Origin: Nigerium massiliense
GTDB taxonomy: Bacteria > Actinomycetota > Actinomycetes > Propionibacteriales > Propionibacteriaceae
Direction: 5' to 3'
DNA: 64,000 nucleotides
NCBI RefSeq assembly: GCF_000826085.1
Contig: NZ_CCYM01000002.1
Span: 310,001-374,000, forward strand
The notes under the pieces were generated by a model, which was not told the DNA's origin, did no database searches, and saw only the letters and a list, made by a program, of their open reading frames with translations. This document shows positions 1 through 9,317 of this stretch, in pieces; the first letter of the stretch is position 1; each line of letters starts with the position of its first letter. The translations under genes and the position numbers were made by a program.

Positions 1-330
1 AATGAGCAGCAGGTCCACGTAGTCCGTCGCGAGGCGACGCAGCGAGTCGGTGAGGCCGTGCCGGGTGTGGCCGCGGCCCTGATCCATGCCGGCGATCTTC
101 GTGGTGAGGAAGATCTCGGCGCGGTCGACGCCGCTGCGGCGGATGGCTTCTCCCACCGCTCCCTCGTTCGCGTACTGCGCGGCGGTGTCGAGCAGGCGGA
201 AGCCCTCGCCGATCGCCTGCGCGAGGGTGTCGGCGAGCTCGTTGCCCTTCGCGATGAGGGTTCCGGTGCCGACCTGCGGGATGCTGCCGCCATCGAGGAG
301 CGGCAGCTGGGGAATCGCGGGAATGGTCAT
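1..330 (-). CDS. Aldo/keto reductase, N-terminal 110 residues (C-terminus outside window)
   Basis: Reading from the ATG at 330 down to the window edge gives 110 residues of an aldo/keto reductase, an NADPH-dependent (beta/alpha)8-barrel oxidoreductase. The start of the barrel is intact: Asp48 and Tyr53 in LLDTAAQYANE and Lys78 in LTTKIAG match the Asp-Tyr-Lys part of the family's catalytic tetrad; the His lies beyond the edge. The protein resembles the 2,5-diketo-gluconate reductase/YeaE-type group, but the substrate cannot be told. No good ribosome-binding site is visible; a GAAGAT hexamer lies 6 nt upstream. Diverges from the P-loop kinase at 405. Confidence 0.85.
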   Translation of the reverse strand, partial: MTIPAIPQLPLLDGGSIPQVGTGTLIAKGNELADTLAQAIGEGFRLLDTAAQYANEGAVGEAIRRSGVDRAEIFLTTKIAGMDQGRGHTRHGLTDSLRRLATDYVDLLLI

Positions 331-391
331 GGGGCCATCTTCGTCCGCGTCCTGCCGCGAGCCAACCCTCTGGGGCGCGACGAGGCGCCCC

Positions 392-397
392 TACACT
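392..397 (+). promoter_or_regulatory. -10 hexamer TACACT, leaderless start of 405
   Basis: TACACT ends 7 nt before the ATG at 405 and no Shine-Dalgarno lies between, so the transcript probably begins at or next to the start codon. No convincing -35. Confidence 0.45.
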
Positions 398-404
398 TCC
401 CCGG

Positions 405-965
405 ATGACCCTCACCGAGCTCGTCGCGTGGCTGACCCGACCCGGCCGTGCGGCCGTCCTCATCGACGGCGGCTCCGGCTCGGGTAAGACGTCGTACGCG
501 CACCGGCTCGCAGAGGAATGGCCGCGTCCGGTGCAACTGGTCTCCCTGGACGCGCTCTACCCCGGCTGGGACGGGCTGGCCGCCGGCGCCGCGGCCGTCC
601 CCGGCATCCTGTCCCCCCTCACCCCCGGATACCGCACGTGGGACTGGCGGCGCGGCGCGCCCGGCGAGCGCGTCACCCTCGACCCGACGGTCGACGTCGT
701 GGTGGAGGGCTGCGGTTCGCTGACGCCGGCGAACCGGGCGCTCGCGACGGCCGCACTCTGGCTCGACCTGGACGCCGCCGAGCGTCGCCGGCGCGCCCTC
801 GACCGCGACCAGGACGCCTACGTCCCCTACTGGGACCGCTGGGCCGCGCAGGAGGCCGAGCACTGGGCGGCGCACCGCCCCTGGGAACTCGCCGATGCCG
901 TGGTCGCCGACGGCGTGATTACCCGCCCGCCCCTCGATTGGGCACAATGGGCCGCGGGTCGTTGA
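405..965 (+). CDS. P-loop NTPase, uridine kinase-like
   Basis: 186 residues. A Walker A motif, DGGSGSGKTS, sits at about residues 21-30, as in the uridine/nucleoside kinase-type small ATP-binding proteins that are common as single genes in actinobacteria. A central acidic-hydrophobic strand (VDVVVEGCGS) fits a Walker B-like region, and an arginine-rich stretch (ERRRRALDRD) fits a lid. Phosphoryl transfer to a nucleoside or another small molecule is inferred from the family; the substrate is unknown. The start is supported by the adjacent -10 hexamer rather than a ribosome-binding site. It ends 7 nt before tRNA-Thr. Confidence 0.75.
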   Translation: MTLTELVAWLTRPGRAAVLIDGGSGSGKTSYAHRLAEEWPRPVQLVSLDALYPGWDGLAAGAAAVPGILSPLTPGYRTWDWRRGAPGERVTLDPTVDVVVEGCGSLTPANRALATAALWLDLDAAERRRRALDRDQDAYVPYWDRWAAQEAEHWAAHRPWELADAVVADGVITRPPLDWAQWAAGR

Positions 966-972
966 GGCCCAC

Positions 973-1045
973 GCCTCCGTAGCTCAGTTGGTAGAGCGCC
1001 CGCCTTGTAAGCGGATGGTCGCGGGTTCGAATCCTGTCGGAGGCT
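973..1045 (+). tRNA. tRNA-Thr (anticodon UGU)
   Basis: 73 nt cloverleaf. The acceptor stem GCCTCCG (973-979) pairs with CGGAGGC (1038-1044), followed by discriminator U; CCA is not encoded. The D-arm GCTC/GAGC and the T-loop GGTTCGAATCC are canonical. The seven-base anticodon loop CTTGTAA gives UGU, reading ACA. The outermost anticodon-stem pair is a C-A mismatch. The gene lies tightly between the kinase gene (stop at 965) and a methyltransferase whose GTG is at 1047. Confidence 0.95.
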
Positions 1046-1046
1046 C

Positions 1047-1655
1047 GTGAACTCCAAACCGCTGAGCCGATGGCAGCAGACGATCGAGCGGAACCCCGCG
1101 CACTCCCAGTGGTACATCGAGCGTTTCAAGGCGATGGCCGCCGAGGGGCGCGACCTGGTCGGTGAGGCCCGCCTCGTGGACGCGATGGTGGGACGCGGCT
1201 CGACCATCCTGGACGCGGGCTGCGGCCCGGGCCGGCACGCGCACTACCTGCACGAGCGCGGCCACACCGTCGTCGGCATCGACCTCGACCCCGCGCTCAT
1301 CGCCGCCGCCGAGGCCGACGCCCCCGGCCCGCGGTACGTGGTGGGCGACCTGTACGACGTGGTCCTGCCCGACGATGTCCCGTCGTCCTACGATCTCGTC
1401 TTCAGCGCAGGCAACGTGATGGGCTTCCTCCACCCGGACACCCGCCGCCCGGTGCTGGCGAACATCGCCGGCTGGCTCGCCGACGACGGGCGCGCGGTGA
1501 TCGGTTTCGGCGCGGGACGCGGCTACGACTTCGCCGAGTTCGTCGCCGACGCCCGCAGCGTCGGCCTGGAGCCCGAGTCGCTGTTCAGCAGTTGGGACCT
1601 GCGTCCGCTGCAGGACGACTCCACGTTCCTGGTCGCGGTGCTGCACCGGGCCTGA
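1047..1655 (+). CDS. Class I SAM-dependent methyltransferase
   Basis: 202 residues with a Rossmann methyltransferase core: motif I ILDAGCGPGRHA (about 53-64), the acidic end of strand beta-2 in GIDLDP, and the later VVGDLYDV and YDLVF segments. It transfers a methyl group from S-adenosylmethionine to an unidentified small acceptor. The GTG start lies 1 nt after the tRNA-Thr gene, so the GGAGG in the tRNA 3' acceptor strand (1039-1043) is the only possible ribosome-binding site. If the tRNA is processed away, translation would have to be leaderless or start at the internal ATG at 1069. Confidence 0.8.
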   Translation: MNSKPLSRWQQTIERNPAHSQWYIERFKAMAAEGRDLVGEARLVDAMVGRGSTILDAGCGPGRHAHYLHERGHTVVGIDLDPALIAAAEADAPGPRYVVGDLYDVVLPDDVPSSYDLVFSAGNVMGFLHPDTRRPVLANIAGWLADDGRAVIGFGAGRGYDFAEFVADARSVGLEPESLFSSWDLRPLQDDSTFLVAVLHRA

Positions 1656-1700
1656 CGCCCGCGGTTCAGCCGGTGGGCGCCGCGAAGCCGTCTCGACGGC

Positions 1701-2480
1701 TCAGGGCTCCTCGGCGACGATGCTGTCGGCCTCGGATTCGAGGCCGTCCTTCTTCTGCTGGCGCGAGCGCCAGACGGCGACCGCGACCATGCCGACCAGG
1801 ATCGCGATCGAGACGTACCACAGGTAGCGGCCGTAGTCGTCCAGCAGGCGCACGGCCGGCTCACCGATCCAGTAGCCCAGCGCAATGTATCCCGCGCTGG
1901 TGGCCAGCGCCGAGCAGAACCCGACGATGAGGAACTTGCGCAGCGTCGTCCCGGCGGCCCCCAGCGCGGCGTAGATGACGCCCGCCGGCAGCGGGATGGG
2001 CAAGAAGGTCGCGACGATCGCGATCGTCTCGTAGCGGTGGGCGAGGTTCCAGGCCCGGTCGTAGCGGCGCCGGGTGCGCTCGGAGTGGCCGGACGTCCAG
2101 ACGTCCACGATGTTGCGGCCCCACAGCTTGCCGGCCCACCAATAGATCCAGTCGAACTTCATCGACATCAGCGTGCCGATCAGCAGCACCACGGGCCACC
2201 AGCGGTCCCCCACCGCGGTCAGCGCGCCCACCATCACCAGGCCCGTGCGGTAGCCGAGCGAGCCGAGCACGTGCGGGGCGAGCCCGAGCATCACGGGGCG
2301 CAGCGGGAGCATCACCAGCCCGTACATCGCCACGACGCCGAGCGCGCTCAGGCAGGCGTAGTCGGCGCGGCCGGGCTTGTGCCGCCACGGCAGGCTCGGG
2401 TCGTCCCACCACTCCTGGGGCTCGCCCGGCTCGTCGGGGCCACGGGGCGCATCGCTGATGTCGCGGGGCTCGTCGCTCAC
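1701..2480 (-). CDS. DedA/VTT-domain membrane protein
   Basis: 259 residues. A hydrophilic N-terminus of about 40 residues (rich in Pro, Asp and Glu) precedes several hydrophobic helices. The middle carries the DedA (SNARE-associated/VTT) signature: the conserved Phe/Tyr-Trp-Gly region before ARG-rich TRRRYDRAW and the re-entrant FLPIPLPAGVIYAALGAAG. Some DedA-family members are lipid flippases or affect membrane potential; no specific role can be given here. The GTG at 2480 is preferred over a far longer open frame because TAGGCT lies 7 nt upstream and the sequence beyond has no family similarity. Confidence 0.85.
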   Translation of the reverse strand: MSDEPRDISDAPRGPDEPGEPQEWWDDPSLPWRHKPGRADYACLSALGVVAMYGLVMLPLRPVMLGLAPHVLGSLGYRTGLVMVGALTAVGDRWWPVVLLIGTLMSMKFDWIYWWAGKLWGRNIVDVWTSGHSERTRRRYDRAWNLAHRYETIAIVATFLPIPLPAGVIYAALGAAGTTLRKFLIVGFCSALATSAGYIALGYWIGEPAVRLLDDYGRYLWYVSIAILVGMVAVAVWRSRQQKKDGLESEADSIVAEEP

Positions 2481-2487
2481 GCGGGCG

Positions 2488-2493
2488 AGCCTA
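2488..2493 (-). promoter_or_regulatory. -10 hexamer TAGGCT for the DedA gene
   Basis: On the minus strand TAGGCT ends 7 nt before the GTG at 2480, with no Shine-Dalgarno, suggesting a leaderless mRNA. Confidence 0.45.
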
Positions 2494-2549
2494 CCGCCGG
2501 GCCTGGACGCGTCCGGGACCCCGCCCGACACCACCACCCACAAGGGTGT

Positions 2550-2590
2550 TTGCATATGTGACGCAATCGCTTCTGCCCGTGGTCTAATAC
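2550..2590 (+). promoter_or_regulatory. Possible operator TTGC-N9-GCAA and -10 TAATAC upstream of the sugar ABC ATPase
   Basis: An inverted repeat TTGC (2550-2553) / GCAA (2563-2566) sits upstream of a -10-like TAATAC (2585-2590), about 80 nt before the coding start. It looks like a LacI- or GntR-type sugar regulator site, but half-sites this short can arise by chance. Confidence 0.25.
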
Positions 2591-2669
2591 CCGCCAGGAA
2601 TGTCCCCATTCCTGGATTTTCCACAACGGATCGTCGGGCACGTACCTGCCCGTGGAAAGGGAAATGACC

Positions 2670-3764
<1,095 letters not shown>

Positions 3765-3782
3765 CGAGCTGACGCCACGGCG

Positions 3783-3813
3783 GCTGGGGAGCCGGGTCAC
3801 TCCGCTCCCCAGC
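3783..3813 (+). terminator. Hairpin terminator after the ABC ATPase
   Basis: GCTGGGGAGC (3783-3792) pairs perfectly with GCTCCCCAGC (3804-3813); loop 11 nt, no U-run. It ends just before the promoter of the next gene. Confidence 0.6.
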
Positions 3814-3816
3814 TGT

Positions 3817-3822
3817 CACAAT
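3817..3822 (+). promoter_or_regulatory. -10 hexamer CACAAT for the DUF4032 gene
   Basis: CACAAT ends 6 nt before the ATG at 3829 and no ribosome-binding site intervenes; consistent with a leaderless mRNA. Confidence 0.4.
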
Positions 3823-3828
3823 GGGGCG

Positions 3829-5211
3829 ATGCCCCGGTTCCTCTCAGCCAAGCCCGACTCCCGTCTGCTGCCGCTGCCCTGGAACGTCCCCCTCGACCGC
3901 TGGCCGCGCGAGCATCTGGTCGCGCTGCCGCGCGGCATCTCGCGCCACGTCGTCCGCTTCATCCGGGTCGACGACGAGGTCTATGCCGCGAAAGAACTGA
4001 CGGAGCCGACCGCCTTCCACGAGTACCGGATGCTGCAGGACCTGCACCGGCTCAACACCCCCGCCGTGGAGCCCACCGCCATCGTCACGGGACGCGCCGA
4101 CGACCGCGGGCGTCCCTTGGATTCGGTGCTGCTCACCCGGCACCTGGAGTTCTCCCTGCCCTATCGCTCGCTGTTCCACTCCGGTGTGCGGCAGGAGACG
4201 GTGTCGCGCCTGCTGGACGCGATGGTCGTGCTGATGGCCCGGCTGCACCTGATCGGCTTCCTGTGGCGGGACGTCTCCCTGTCGAACATCCTGTTCCGCC
4301 GCGACGCCGGCGCGTTCGCCGCCTACCTGGTCGACGCCGAGACCGCCGAACTGCACCCGCGCCTGTCGGACGGACAGCGCAGCCACGACCTCGACATCGC
4401 GATCGTCAACCTGTTCGGCGAGTTCAGCGACCTGGAGGCGGGCCAGTTGCTGGACGAGTCGCTGGAGCCCGAGGCGCTGGTGCGCCAGATCGAGGCCCGC
4501 TATCACGCCCTCTGGTCGGAGTTGACCGGGCGCGAAGAGTTCTCCTCCGGGGAGCTCTACCGCATCGAGAACCGCGTCCGCCGGCTCAACCAGCTGGGCT
4601 TCGACGTCGCCGAGCTCGACATCTCCACGGCGGCGGACGGCTCGACCGTCCAGATCCAGCCGAAGGTCGTCGACGCCGGGCACCACTCGCGCCGGCTCAT
4701 GCGCCTCACCGGGCTCGACACCGAGGAGAACCAGGCCCGCCGGCTGCTCAACGACCTCGACACGTACCGCGCCCGGACGAACCAGGGCGACGTGCCCGAG
4801 TCCGTCGTCGCCCACGAGTGGCTGACCCGGTGCTTCGAGCCGGTGGTGACGGCGATCCCGCCGCACCTGACAGGCAAGCGCGACCCCGCGCAGATCTTCC
4901 ACGAGGTGCTCGACTACCGCTGGTACGCGTCCCAGCGGGCCAACCGAGAGGTGCCGCTCACCGACGCCGTCCAGGGCTACATCGCGGACGTCCTGACCGC
5001 GCTGCCCGACGAGGTGACCGGCTCCGTCGCTCAGGGCGACGATCACGCGCGTCACCAGCTGAACCCCTACGACCCGTCCGAGGGTTACGCCGAGGACCTC
5101 GAGGCGCCCCCGCACGACCCGTGGGACGCCGACGCGCTCGACCCCGACACCGAAGTGCTGCCGGCCGTCCTCGACATCGAGGCCCTGCGCCGGCGTCAGA
5201 AGGGCAAGTAG
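3829..5211 (+). CDS. Kinase-like protein with DUF4032 domain
   Basis: 460 residues. The N-terminal half is a degenerate protein-kinase/lipopolysaccharide-kinase (WaaP/RIO-like) fold: a candidate ATP-anchoring Lys in YAAKELTE, a catalytic-loop-like WRDVSLSN (about 146-153) and VDAETAE in place of the DFG motif. The C-terminal half matches the DUF4032 region found behind this fold in actinobacteria, with conserved RYHALW- and DYRWY-type segments. The substrate is unknown. The C-terminal 60 residues are acidic. A single-gene unit with its own -10 hexamer; cysS follows after 71 bp. Confidence 0.8.
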   Translation: MPRFLSAKPDSRLLPLPWNVPLDRWPREHLVALPRGISRHVVRFIRVDDEVYAAKELTEPTAFHEYRMLQDLHRLNTPAVEPTAIVTGRADDRGRPLDSVLLTRHLEFSLPYRSLFHSGVRQETVSRLLDAMVVLMARLHLIGFLWRDVSLSNILFRRDAGAFAAYLVDAETAELHPRLSDGQRSHDLDIAIVNLFGEFSDLEAGQLLDESLEPEALVRQIEARYHALWSELTGREEFSSGELYRIENRVRRLNQLGFDVAELDISTAADGSTVQIQPKVVDAGHHSRRLMRLTGLDTEENQARRLLNDLDTYRARTNQGDVPESVVAHEWLTRCFEPVVTAIPPHLTGKRDPAQIFHEVLDYRWYASQRANREVPLTDAVQGYIADVLTALPDEVTGSVAQGDDHARHQLNPYDPSEGYAEDLEAPPHDPWDADALDPDTEVLPAVLDIEALRRRQKGK

Positions 5212-5270
5212 CCGCCTGCCCGTCCGGCCAGACCTGCCGGCTCGGCCGGGGCCGCGCCGGGGCGTCCCTA

Positions 5271-5276
5271 TAGGAT
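5271..5276 (+). promoter_or_regulatory. -10 hexamer TAGGAT for cysS
   Basis: TAGGAT (inside TATAGGAT) ends 6 nt before the GTG at 5283 with no Shine-Dalgarno; leaderless start inferred. Confidence 0.5.
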
Positions 5277-5282
5277 GAGCCG

Positions 5283-6692
5283 GTGACCTTCCACCTGTAT
5301 GACACCGCGACCCGCTCCATCGTGGAGTTCACCCCGCTCGTGCCGGGCGAGGTGTCGCTGTACTGCTGCGGGGCCACCGTGCAGTCGTCCCCGCACCTGG
5401 GCCACGTGCGCAAGGAGGTCAACTTCGACGTCCTGCGCCGCTGGCTCGAGCACTCAGGCTACCGCGTCACCTACGTGTCCAACATCACCGACATCGACGA
5501 CAAGATCCTGGCGAAGTCGGCGGAGGCCGGGCGGCCGTGGTGGGCGCACGCCTACCTCTACGAGGGCGTCTTCCATCGCGCGTTCGACGCGCTCGGGGTG
5601 CGCCGGCCGACGTACGAGCCGCGCGCGACCGGGCACATCCCCGAGATGATCGCCCTCGTCACGACGTTGATCGAGCGCGGGCACGCCTACGCTGCCGACG
5701 ACGGCTCCGGGGACGTGTACTTCGACGTCCGTTCCTGGCCGCGCTACGGCGAGCTGTCGGGCCAGCGCGTCGACGAGATGGAGCCGGCGCTCGACGCCGA
5801 CCTGCGCGGCAAGCGCGATCCGCGTGACTTCGCGCTGTGGAAGGGCGCCAAGCCGGACGAGCCCGCGACGGCGTCCTGGGATTCGCCGTGGGGACGCGGC
5901 CGTCCGGGCTGGCACCTGGAGTGCTCGGCGATGTCCGGGCGCTACCTGGGCGACGCGTTCGACATCCACGGCGGCGGCCTCGACCTGCGTTTCCCGCACC
6001 ACGAGAACGAGCTGGCGCAGTCCGCGGCGGCCGGGCGCCCGTTCGCCCGGTACTGGATGCACAACGCCTGGGTGACGATGGCGGGCGAGAAGATGAGCAA
6101 GTCGCTGGGCAACACCGCCGACGTCTTCGAGGCGGTCAAGGCCCACGGCGGACGCGCCGTCCGGCTCTACCTCGCCGGCCCGCACTACCGCTCCGCGATC
6201 GAGCTGTCGCCGGAGTCGCTGGCCGAAGCCGAGGCGCAGCTCGACCGCATCGACTCGTTCCTCGGCCGCGCCGCCCGGGTCGCCGGCCCGGCGACGCATG
6301 ACGGAGCCGTCCCGGACGCCTTCGCCGCCGCCATGGACGACGACCTCGGCACCCCCGGCGCGCTGGCGGTGCTGTTCTCGACGATCCGCGAGGGCAACTC
6401 CGCGCTGAGCGCCGGGGACGCCGAGGCGCTGCAGGCGGCACGCGAGGCCGTGGTCGCGATGCTGGACGTCTTCGGGCTAGACCCGGATGCCCCCGAGTGG
6501 GCGGCGGAGGGCTCCTCGGACGACCTGGAGCCGGTCGTCGACGGCCTGGTCGCCGCGCTGCTCAAGGAGCGTCAGGAGGCCCGCGCCCGCAAGGACTACG
6601 CGGCCGCCGACGCGATCCGCGACACCCTGAACAACCTCGGCCTCAAGGTCGAGGACACCCCGACCGGCGCTCGTTGGAGCCTCGAGAAGTAG
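5283..6692 (+). CDS. cysS: Cysteinyl-tRNA synthetase
   Basis: 469 residues, normal length for CysRS. It charges tRNA-Cys with cysteine in the cytoplasm. The class I signatures are clear: PHLGH at 37-41 (HIGH motif) and KMSKS at 270-274. The zinc ligands of the family are visible as Cys28/29 (YCCGAT), Cys in HLECSAMS and the His/Glu of [11 protein letters not shown]. The conserved GWHLEC and HGGGLDL blocks set it apart from the related ligase MshC. The GTG start is fixed by TAGGAT 6 nt upstream. Cotranscribed with rlmB, whose ribosome-binding site overlaps the cysS stop. Confidence 0.97.
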   Translation: MTFHLYDTATRSIVEFTPLVPGEVSLYCCGATVQSSPHLGHVRKEVNFDVLRRWLEHSGYRVTYVSNITDIDDKILAKSAEAGRPWWAHAYLYEGVFHRAFDALGVRRPTYEPRATGHIPEMIALVTTLIERGHAYAADDGSGDVYFDVRSWPRYGELSGQRVDEMEPALDADLRGKRDPRDFALWKGAKPDEPATASWDSPWGRGRPGWHLECSAMSGRYLGDAFDIHGGGLDLRFPHHENELAQSAAAGRPFARYWMHNAWVTMAGEKMSKSLGNTADVFEAVKAHGGRAVRLYLAGPHYRSAIELSPESLAEAEAQLDRIDSFLGRAARVAGPATHDGAVPDAFAAAMDDDLGTPGALAVLFSTIREGNSALSAGDAEALQAAREAVVAMLDVFGLDPDAPEWAAEGSSDDLEPVVDGLVAALLKERQEARARKDYAAADAIRDTLNNLGLKVEDTPTGARWSLEK

Positions 6693-6699
6693 GAGCACC

Positions 6700-7689
6700 A
6701 TGCCAGGAAACAGCCAGCGCAAGGGGGCCGTCCGCAAGCGCGGCAAGGGCGTCGGTTCGACGGGACGCACCGCCGGTTCGGGCGGACGCGTCCGCCGCGG
6801 CCTCGAGGGCAAGGGCCCCACGCCGAAAGCCGAGGATCGCCCCTACCACAAGGCCTATCGCAAGCGACGCCCCGACGAGCCCGGCAAGTCCCCCTCGTCC
6901 TCGCGGCGCGTCCAGCAGCGTCCGGGCAGTCCCGGCGCCGACTGGGTGATCGGGCGCAACCCCGTGCTCGAGGCGCTCGAGGCTGACCTGCCGGTCAAGC
7001 GCGCCTACCTGGCCGAGGGCGTCGAACGCGACTCCCGGCTGGCCGACATCTTGAAGATCGCGGCGGAGCGGTCGATCCCGCTGCTGCAGGCGTCCCGGCC
7101 CGAACTCGACAAGCTGACCGGTGGGGCCGTCCATCAGGGCGTCGCCCTGCAGCTGCCCGAGTTCGAGTACGCCCATCCCGGCGATCTCATGGCGGACGCC
7201 CTGGAGCGCGAGGACGCCCCGATCGTCGTGGCGCTCGACCAGATCACCGACCCGCGCAACCTGGGGGCGATCATCCGGTCCGCGGCGGCGTTCGGCGCGT
7301 CCGGGGTGATCGTTCCGGAGCGACGCTCGGCGCACATGACCGCGACGGCCTGGAAGGCGTCCGCGGGGGCGGCGTCCCGGGTGCCGGTGGCGCTGGCCGG
7401 CAACCTGAACCGCACGCTCAAGGAGTACGCCGAGGCCGGGTTCGTCGTGACGGGTCTGGCCGGCGAGGGCGACACCGACATCGCGGACATCCCCGGCGCC
7501 GACGGCCCCGTGCTGCTCGTCGTGGGCAGCGAGGGCGAGGGGCTCGCCCGGCTCGTGCGCGAGAACTGCGACGTGCTGGCGTCCATCCCGATCAGCGCCG
7601 ACACCGAGTCGCTCAACGCGAGCGTCGCGGCGTCCATCGCGCTGTACGAGATCTCCCGCAGCCGGCAGGCCGACGGCTCCGACGCCTGA
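6700..7689 (+). CDS. rlmB: 23S rRNA (guanosine-2'-O-)-methyltransferase RlmB, SpoU/TrmH family
   Basis: 329 residues. About 80 basic, probably disordered N-terminal residues precede a SpoU substrate-binding domain (DWVIGRNPVLEAL) and a C-terminal knotted SPOUT methyltransferase domain. The three SPOUT motifs are visible: DQITDPRNLGAIIRSAAAFG, VVGSEGEGLARLV and IPISADTESLNASVAASIALYE. The family methylates the ribose of G2251 in 23S rRNA; some paralogues act on other sites. AGGAG overlaps the cysS stop codon 7 nt behind, so the two genes form an operon. The same pair follows carD-ispD-ispF in mycobacteria. Confidence 0.92.
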   Translation: MPGNSQRKGAVRKRGKGVGSTGRTAGSGGRVRRGLEGKGPTPKAEDRPYHKAYRKRRPDEPGKSPSSSRRVQQRPGSPGADWVIGRNPVLEALEADLPVKRAYLAEGVERDSRLADILKIAAERSIPLLQASRPELDKLTGGAVHQGVALQLPEFEYAHPGDLMADALEREDAPIVVALDQITDPRNLGAIIRSAAAFGASGVIVPERRSAHMTATAWKASAGAASRVPVALAGNLNRTLKEYAEAGFVVTGLAGEGDTDIADIPGADGPVLLVVGSEGEGLARLVRENCDVLASIPISADTESLNASVAASIALYEISRSRQADGSDA

Positions 7690-7729
7690 GGAGCCGCTGG
7701 CCCGGCTCACAGCACGACCAGAACCAAGG

Positions 7730-7762
7730 CGAGCGCCGCGCGGATCATCCGCGCGGCGCTCG
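7730..7762. terminator. 15-bp perfect hairpin between convergent rlmB and sppA
   Basis: Positions 7730-7744 are exactly complementary to 7748-7762, leaving a three-base loop. It lies between two convergent genes and can serve both strands. No U-run. Confidence 0.75.
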
Positions 7763-7780
7763 TGAGCTCGGGCTGGAGGG

Positions 7781-9184
7781 TCAGCCGCAGACCTGGTGCA
7801 GGTCGCCGGCGTAGGCGATCGGGGCGGGCGCGCCGACGCACAGCGAGTTCGTGACGCGGGCCGGCTGGCCCCCCTCAGGCCTGACCGGCGGCGCCTCGCC
7901 GTAGACGCGGCTCTGGGCGCCCAGCAGCGACGTCCACATCGGGGGCGCCGAGGCGACGACCACCTTCGTGTCGTTCGGGTCGAGTCCGGCGAAGCCGGCG
8001 AAGTCACGGAAAGCCTCGTCCCGGCCCATCGTCGCGTCGATGAGCTTGTTCTCCTGGGCGCGCTTGGTGTCGAACATGAACGCGCCGTACGTGTTGCGGA
8101 TCGTCGCGGCCGGGATCTTGCGGTGCTGGGAGACCCAGTTGACGAAGTTGGCATACTCGTTGGCCAGCCCGGCGGTGTAGTTCTGCCGTTCCTCGGCCGA
8201 GATCGGCCGGTAGGGGTTGCCGAAGTCCTTGCCCTTGCCCTGGGTGAGGTACTCGCTGGTGATGCCGCCGGTCGTGGTGACGCCCGGGGTCAGCAGCGTG
8301 CCCGAGGTGGCGGTGACGTTCTTGTACTGCTCGAAGGGCCCCATGATGATGCCGATGCTGCCGACCAGGGAGCCGTGATCGGCGATGATCTTGTCGGCGT
8401 TCGCCATCGTGTACATGCCGCCGGACGCCGACATGCCCTGCACGTAGGCGACCGCCTTCTTGCCGGTGCGCTTCTTGTAGCGTTCGACGGCGTCCGCCAT
8501 CGCCCGGGAGCCGTTCACGCTGCCGCCCGGGGTGTTCATCAGCAGGATGATGCCGTCGGCGTCCTCGGGCTTGAGCTTGTCGATGACCTGGGCGACCTCG
8601 TAGCCGTACGTCCCGGTGGAGAGCGCGCCGCCCTCGCCCGAGTCGGCCATGATCACGCCGTTGACGTTGATGGCACGCAGCTTCTTCGTGGCCCCGTCGG
8701 GGCCCCACAGCGTCTTCGTCGACTCGATCGCGGTCTGGTTGGCGCCCGCGAAGGCGCTGGCGGCGCCCATCATCATGAGGGTGGTCAGCAGCGTGCCGAG
8801 CAGGCTCAACACGAGCAGCGTGCCGACGAAGCCCAGCCCGGCCCCCGTGCCGATGCCGAAGCCACGGGCGAAGCCGCCGCGCTCCTTGGCCGGCGGGGCC
8901 TGCGGGGGCGGACCGGGCGCGTAGCCCTGAGCCCCGGGCGCGTAGCCCTGCGGCCCGGGGGTGAGCGGCGCCGGATGGGCACCTCGTCCGCGATCGGGCG
9001 GCAGCGGTCCCGGGTTCGTGGACGACTGCGGCGGCCGGCCCGCGGGCCCGGCCTGCTGGCGGGACGGCTCGGCCTGCTGCCTCCCGTGGGGCGCCTCGGC
9101 CGTCGGCGGGTCCTGCGGATGGCTCGCGTCCGGCGGGTTGTCAGGGCGCTCCTGGGGACCGGGCGCTTGGTCGGGGTGGGTCAT
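7781..9184 (-). CDS. sppA: Signal peptide peptidase SppA-like serine protease (S49)
   Basis: 467 residues. A Pro/Gly/Gln-rich cytoplasmic N-terminus of about 100 residues, including a short tandem repeat (GYAPG twice), is followed by one strong membrane helix (about 115-140) and an extracytoplasmic S49 peptidase domain. The catalytic Ser lies in GMSASGGMY and the candidate general-base Lys in QGKGKDFG, matching the Ser/Lys dyad of the 36-kDa SppA type. The family degrades remnant signal peptides and membrane-protein fragments. The start used has AAGGAG 6 nt upstream; an in-frame GTG at 9202 is less likely. Confidence 0.88.
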   Translation of the reverse strand: MTHPDQAPGPQERPDNPPDASHPQDPPTAEAPHGRQQAEPSRQQAGPAGRPPQSSTNPGPLPPDRGRGAHPAPLTPGPQGYAPGAQGYAPGPPPQAPPAKERGGFARGFGIGTGAGLGFVGTLLVLSLLGTLLTTLMMMGAASAFAGANQTAIESTKTLWGPDGATKKLRAINVNGVIMADSGEGGALSTGTYGYEVAQVIDKLKPEDADGIILLMNTPGGSVNGSRAMADAVERYKKRTGKKAVAYVQGMSASGGMYTMANADKIIADHGSLVGSIGIIMGPFEQYKNVTATSGTLLTPGVTTTGGITSEYLTQGKGKDFGNPYRPISAEERQNYTAGLANEYANFVNWVSQHRKIPAATIRNTYGAFMFDTKRAQENKLIDATMGRDEAFRDFAGFAGLDPNDTKVVVASAPPMWTSLLGAQSRVYGEAPPVRPEGGQPARVTNSLCVGAPAPIAYAGDLHQVCG

Positions 9185-9304
9185 GTCGGGCTCCTTCGTC
9201 ACGGCTGTGGCTCGACCCTAGCCGTGTCACCCCTGCGGGGGATCGATCCCGGCCGGACGGCCGCCGTTAACCCGCGCGTCGTTGTCCCGGGTTGACCCAG
9301 GCCC

Positions 9305-9310
9305 TACGGT
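9305..9310 (+). promoter_or_regulatory. -10 hexamer TACGGT for the gene at 9318
   Basis: TACGGT ends 7 nt before the ATG at 9318; no Shine-Dalgarno. This supports ATG 9318 over an upstream in-frame start at 9282. Confidence 0.45.
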
Positions 9311-9317
9311 ACGGGTC

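Noticed and set aside
5283..6692. MshC (cysteine:glucosaminyl-inositol ligase) instead of CysRS.
   Set aside because: The full 469-residue length with the C-terminal tRNA-binding region fits CysRS; MshC is shorter, and rlmB neighbours CysRS in actinobacteria.
8920..8960. Short repeated GYAPG codons in the SppA N-terminus as a DNA repeat element.
   Set aside because: A local in-frame low-complexity repeat of a Pro/Gly-rich tail; nothing suggests a mobile or regulatory repeat.
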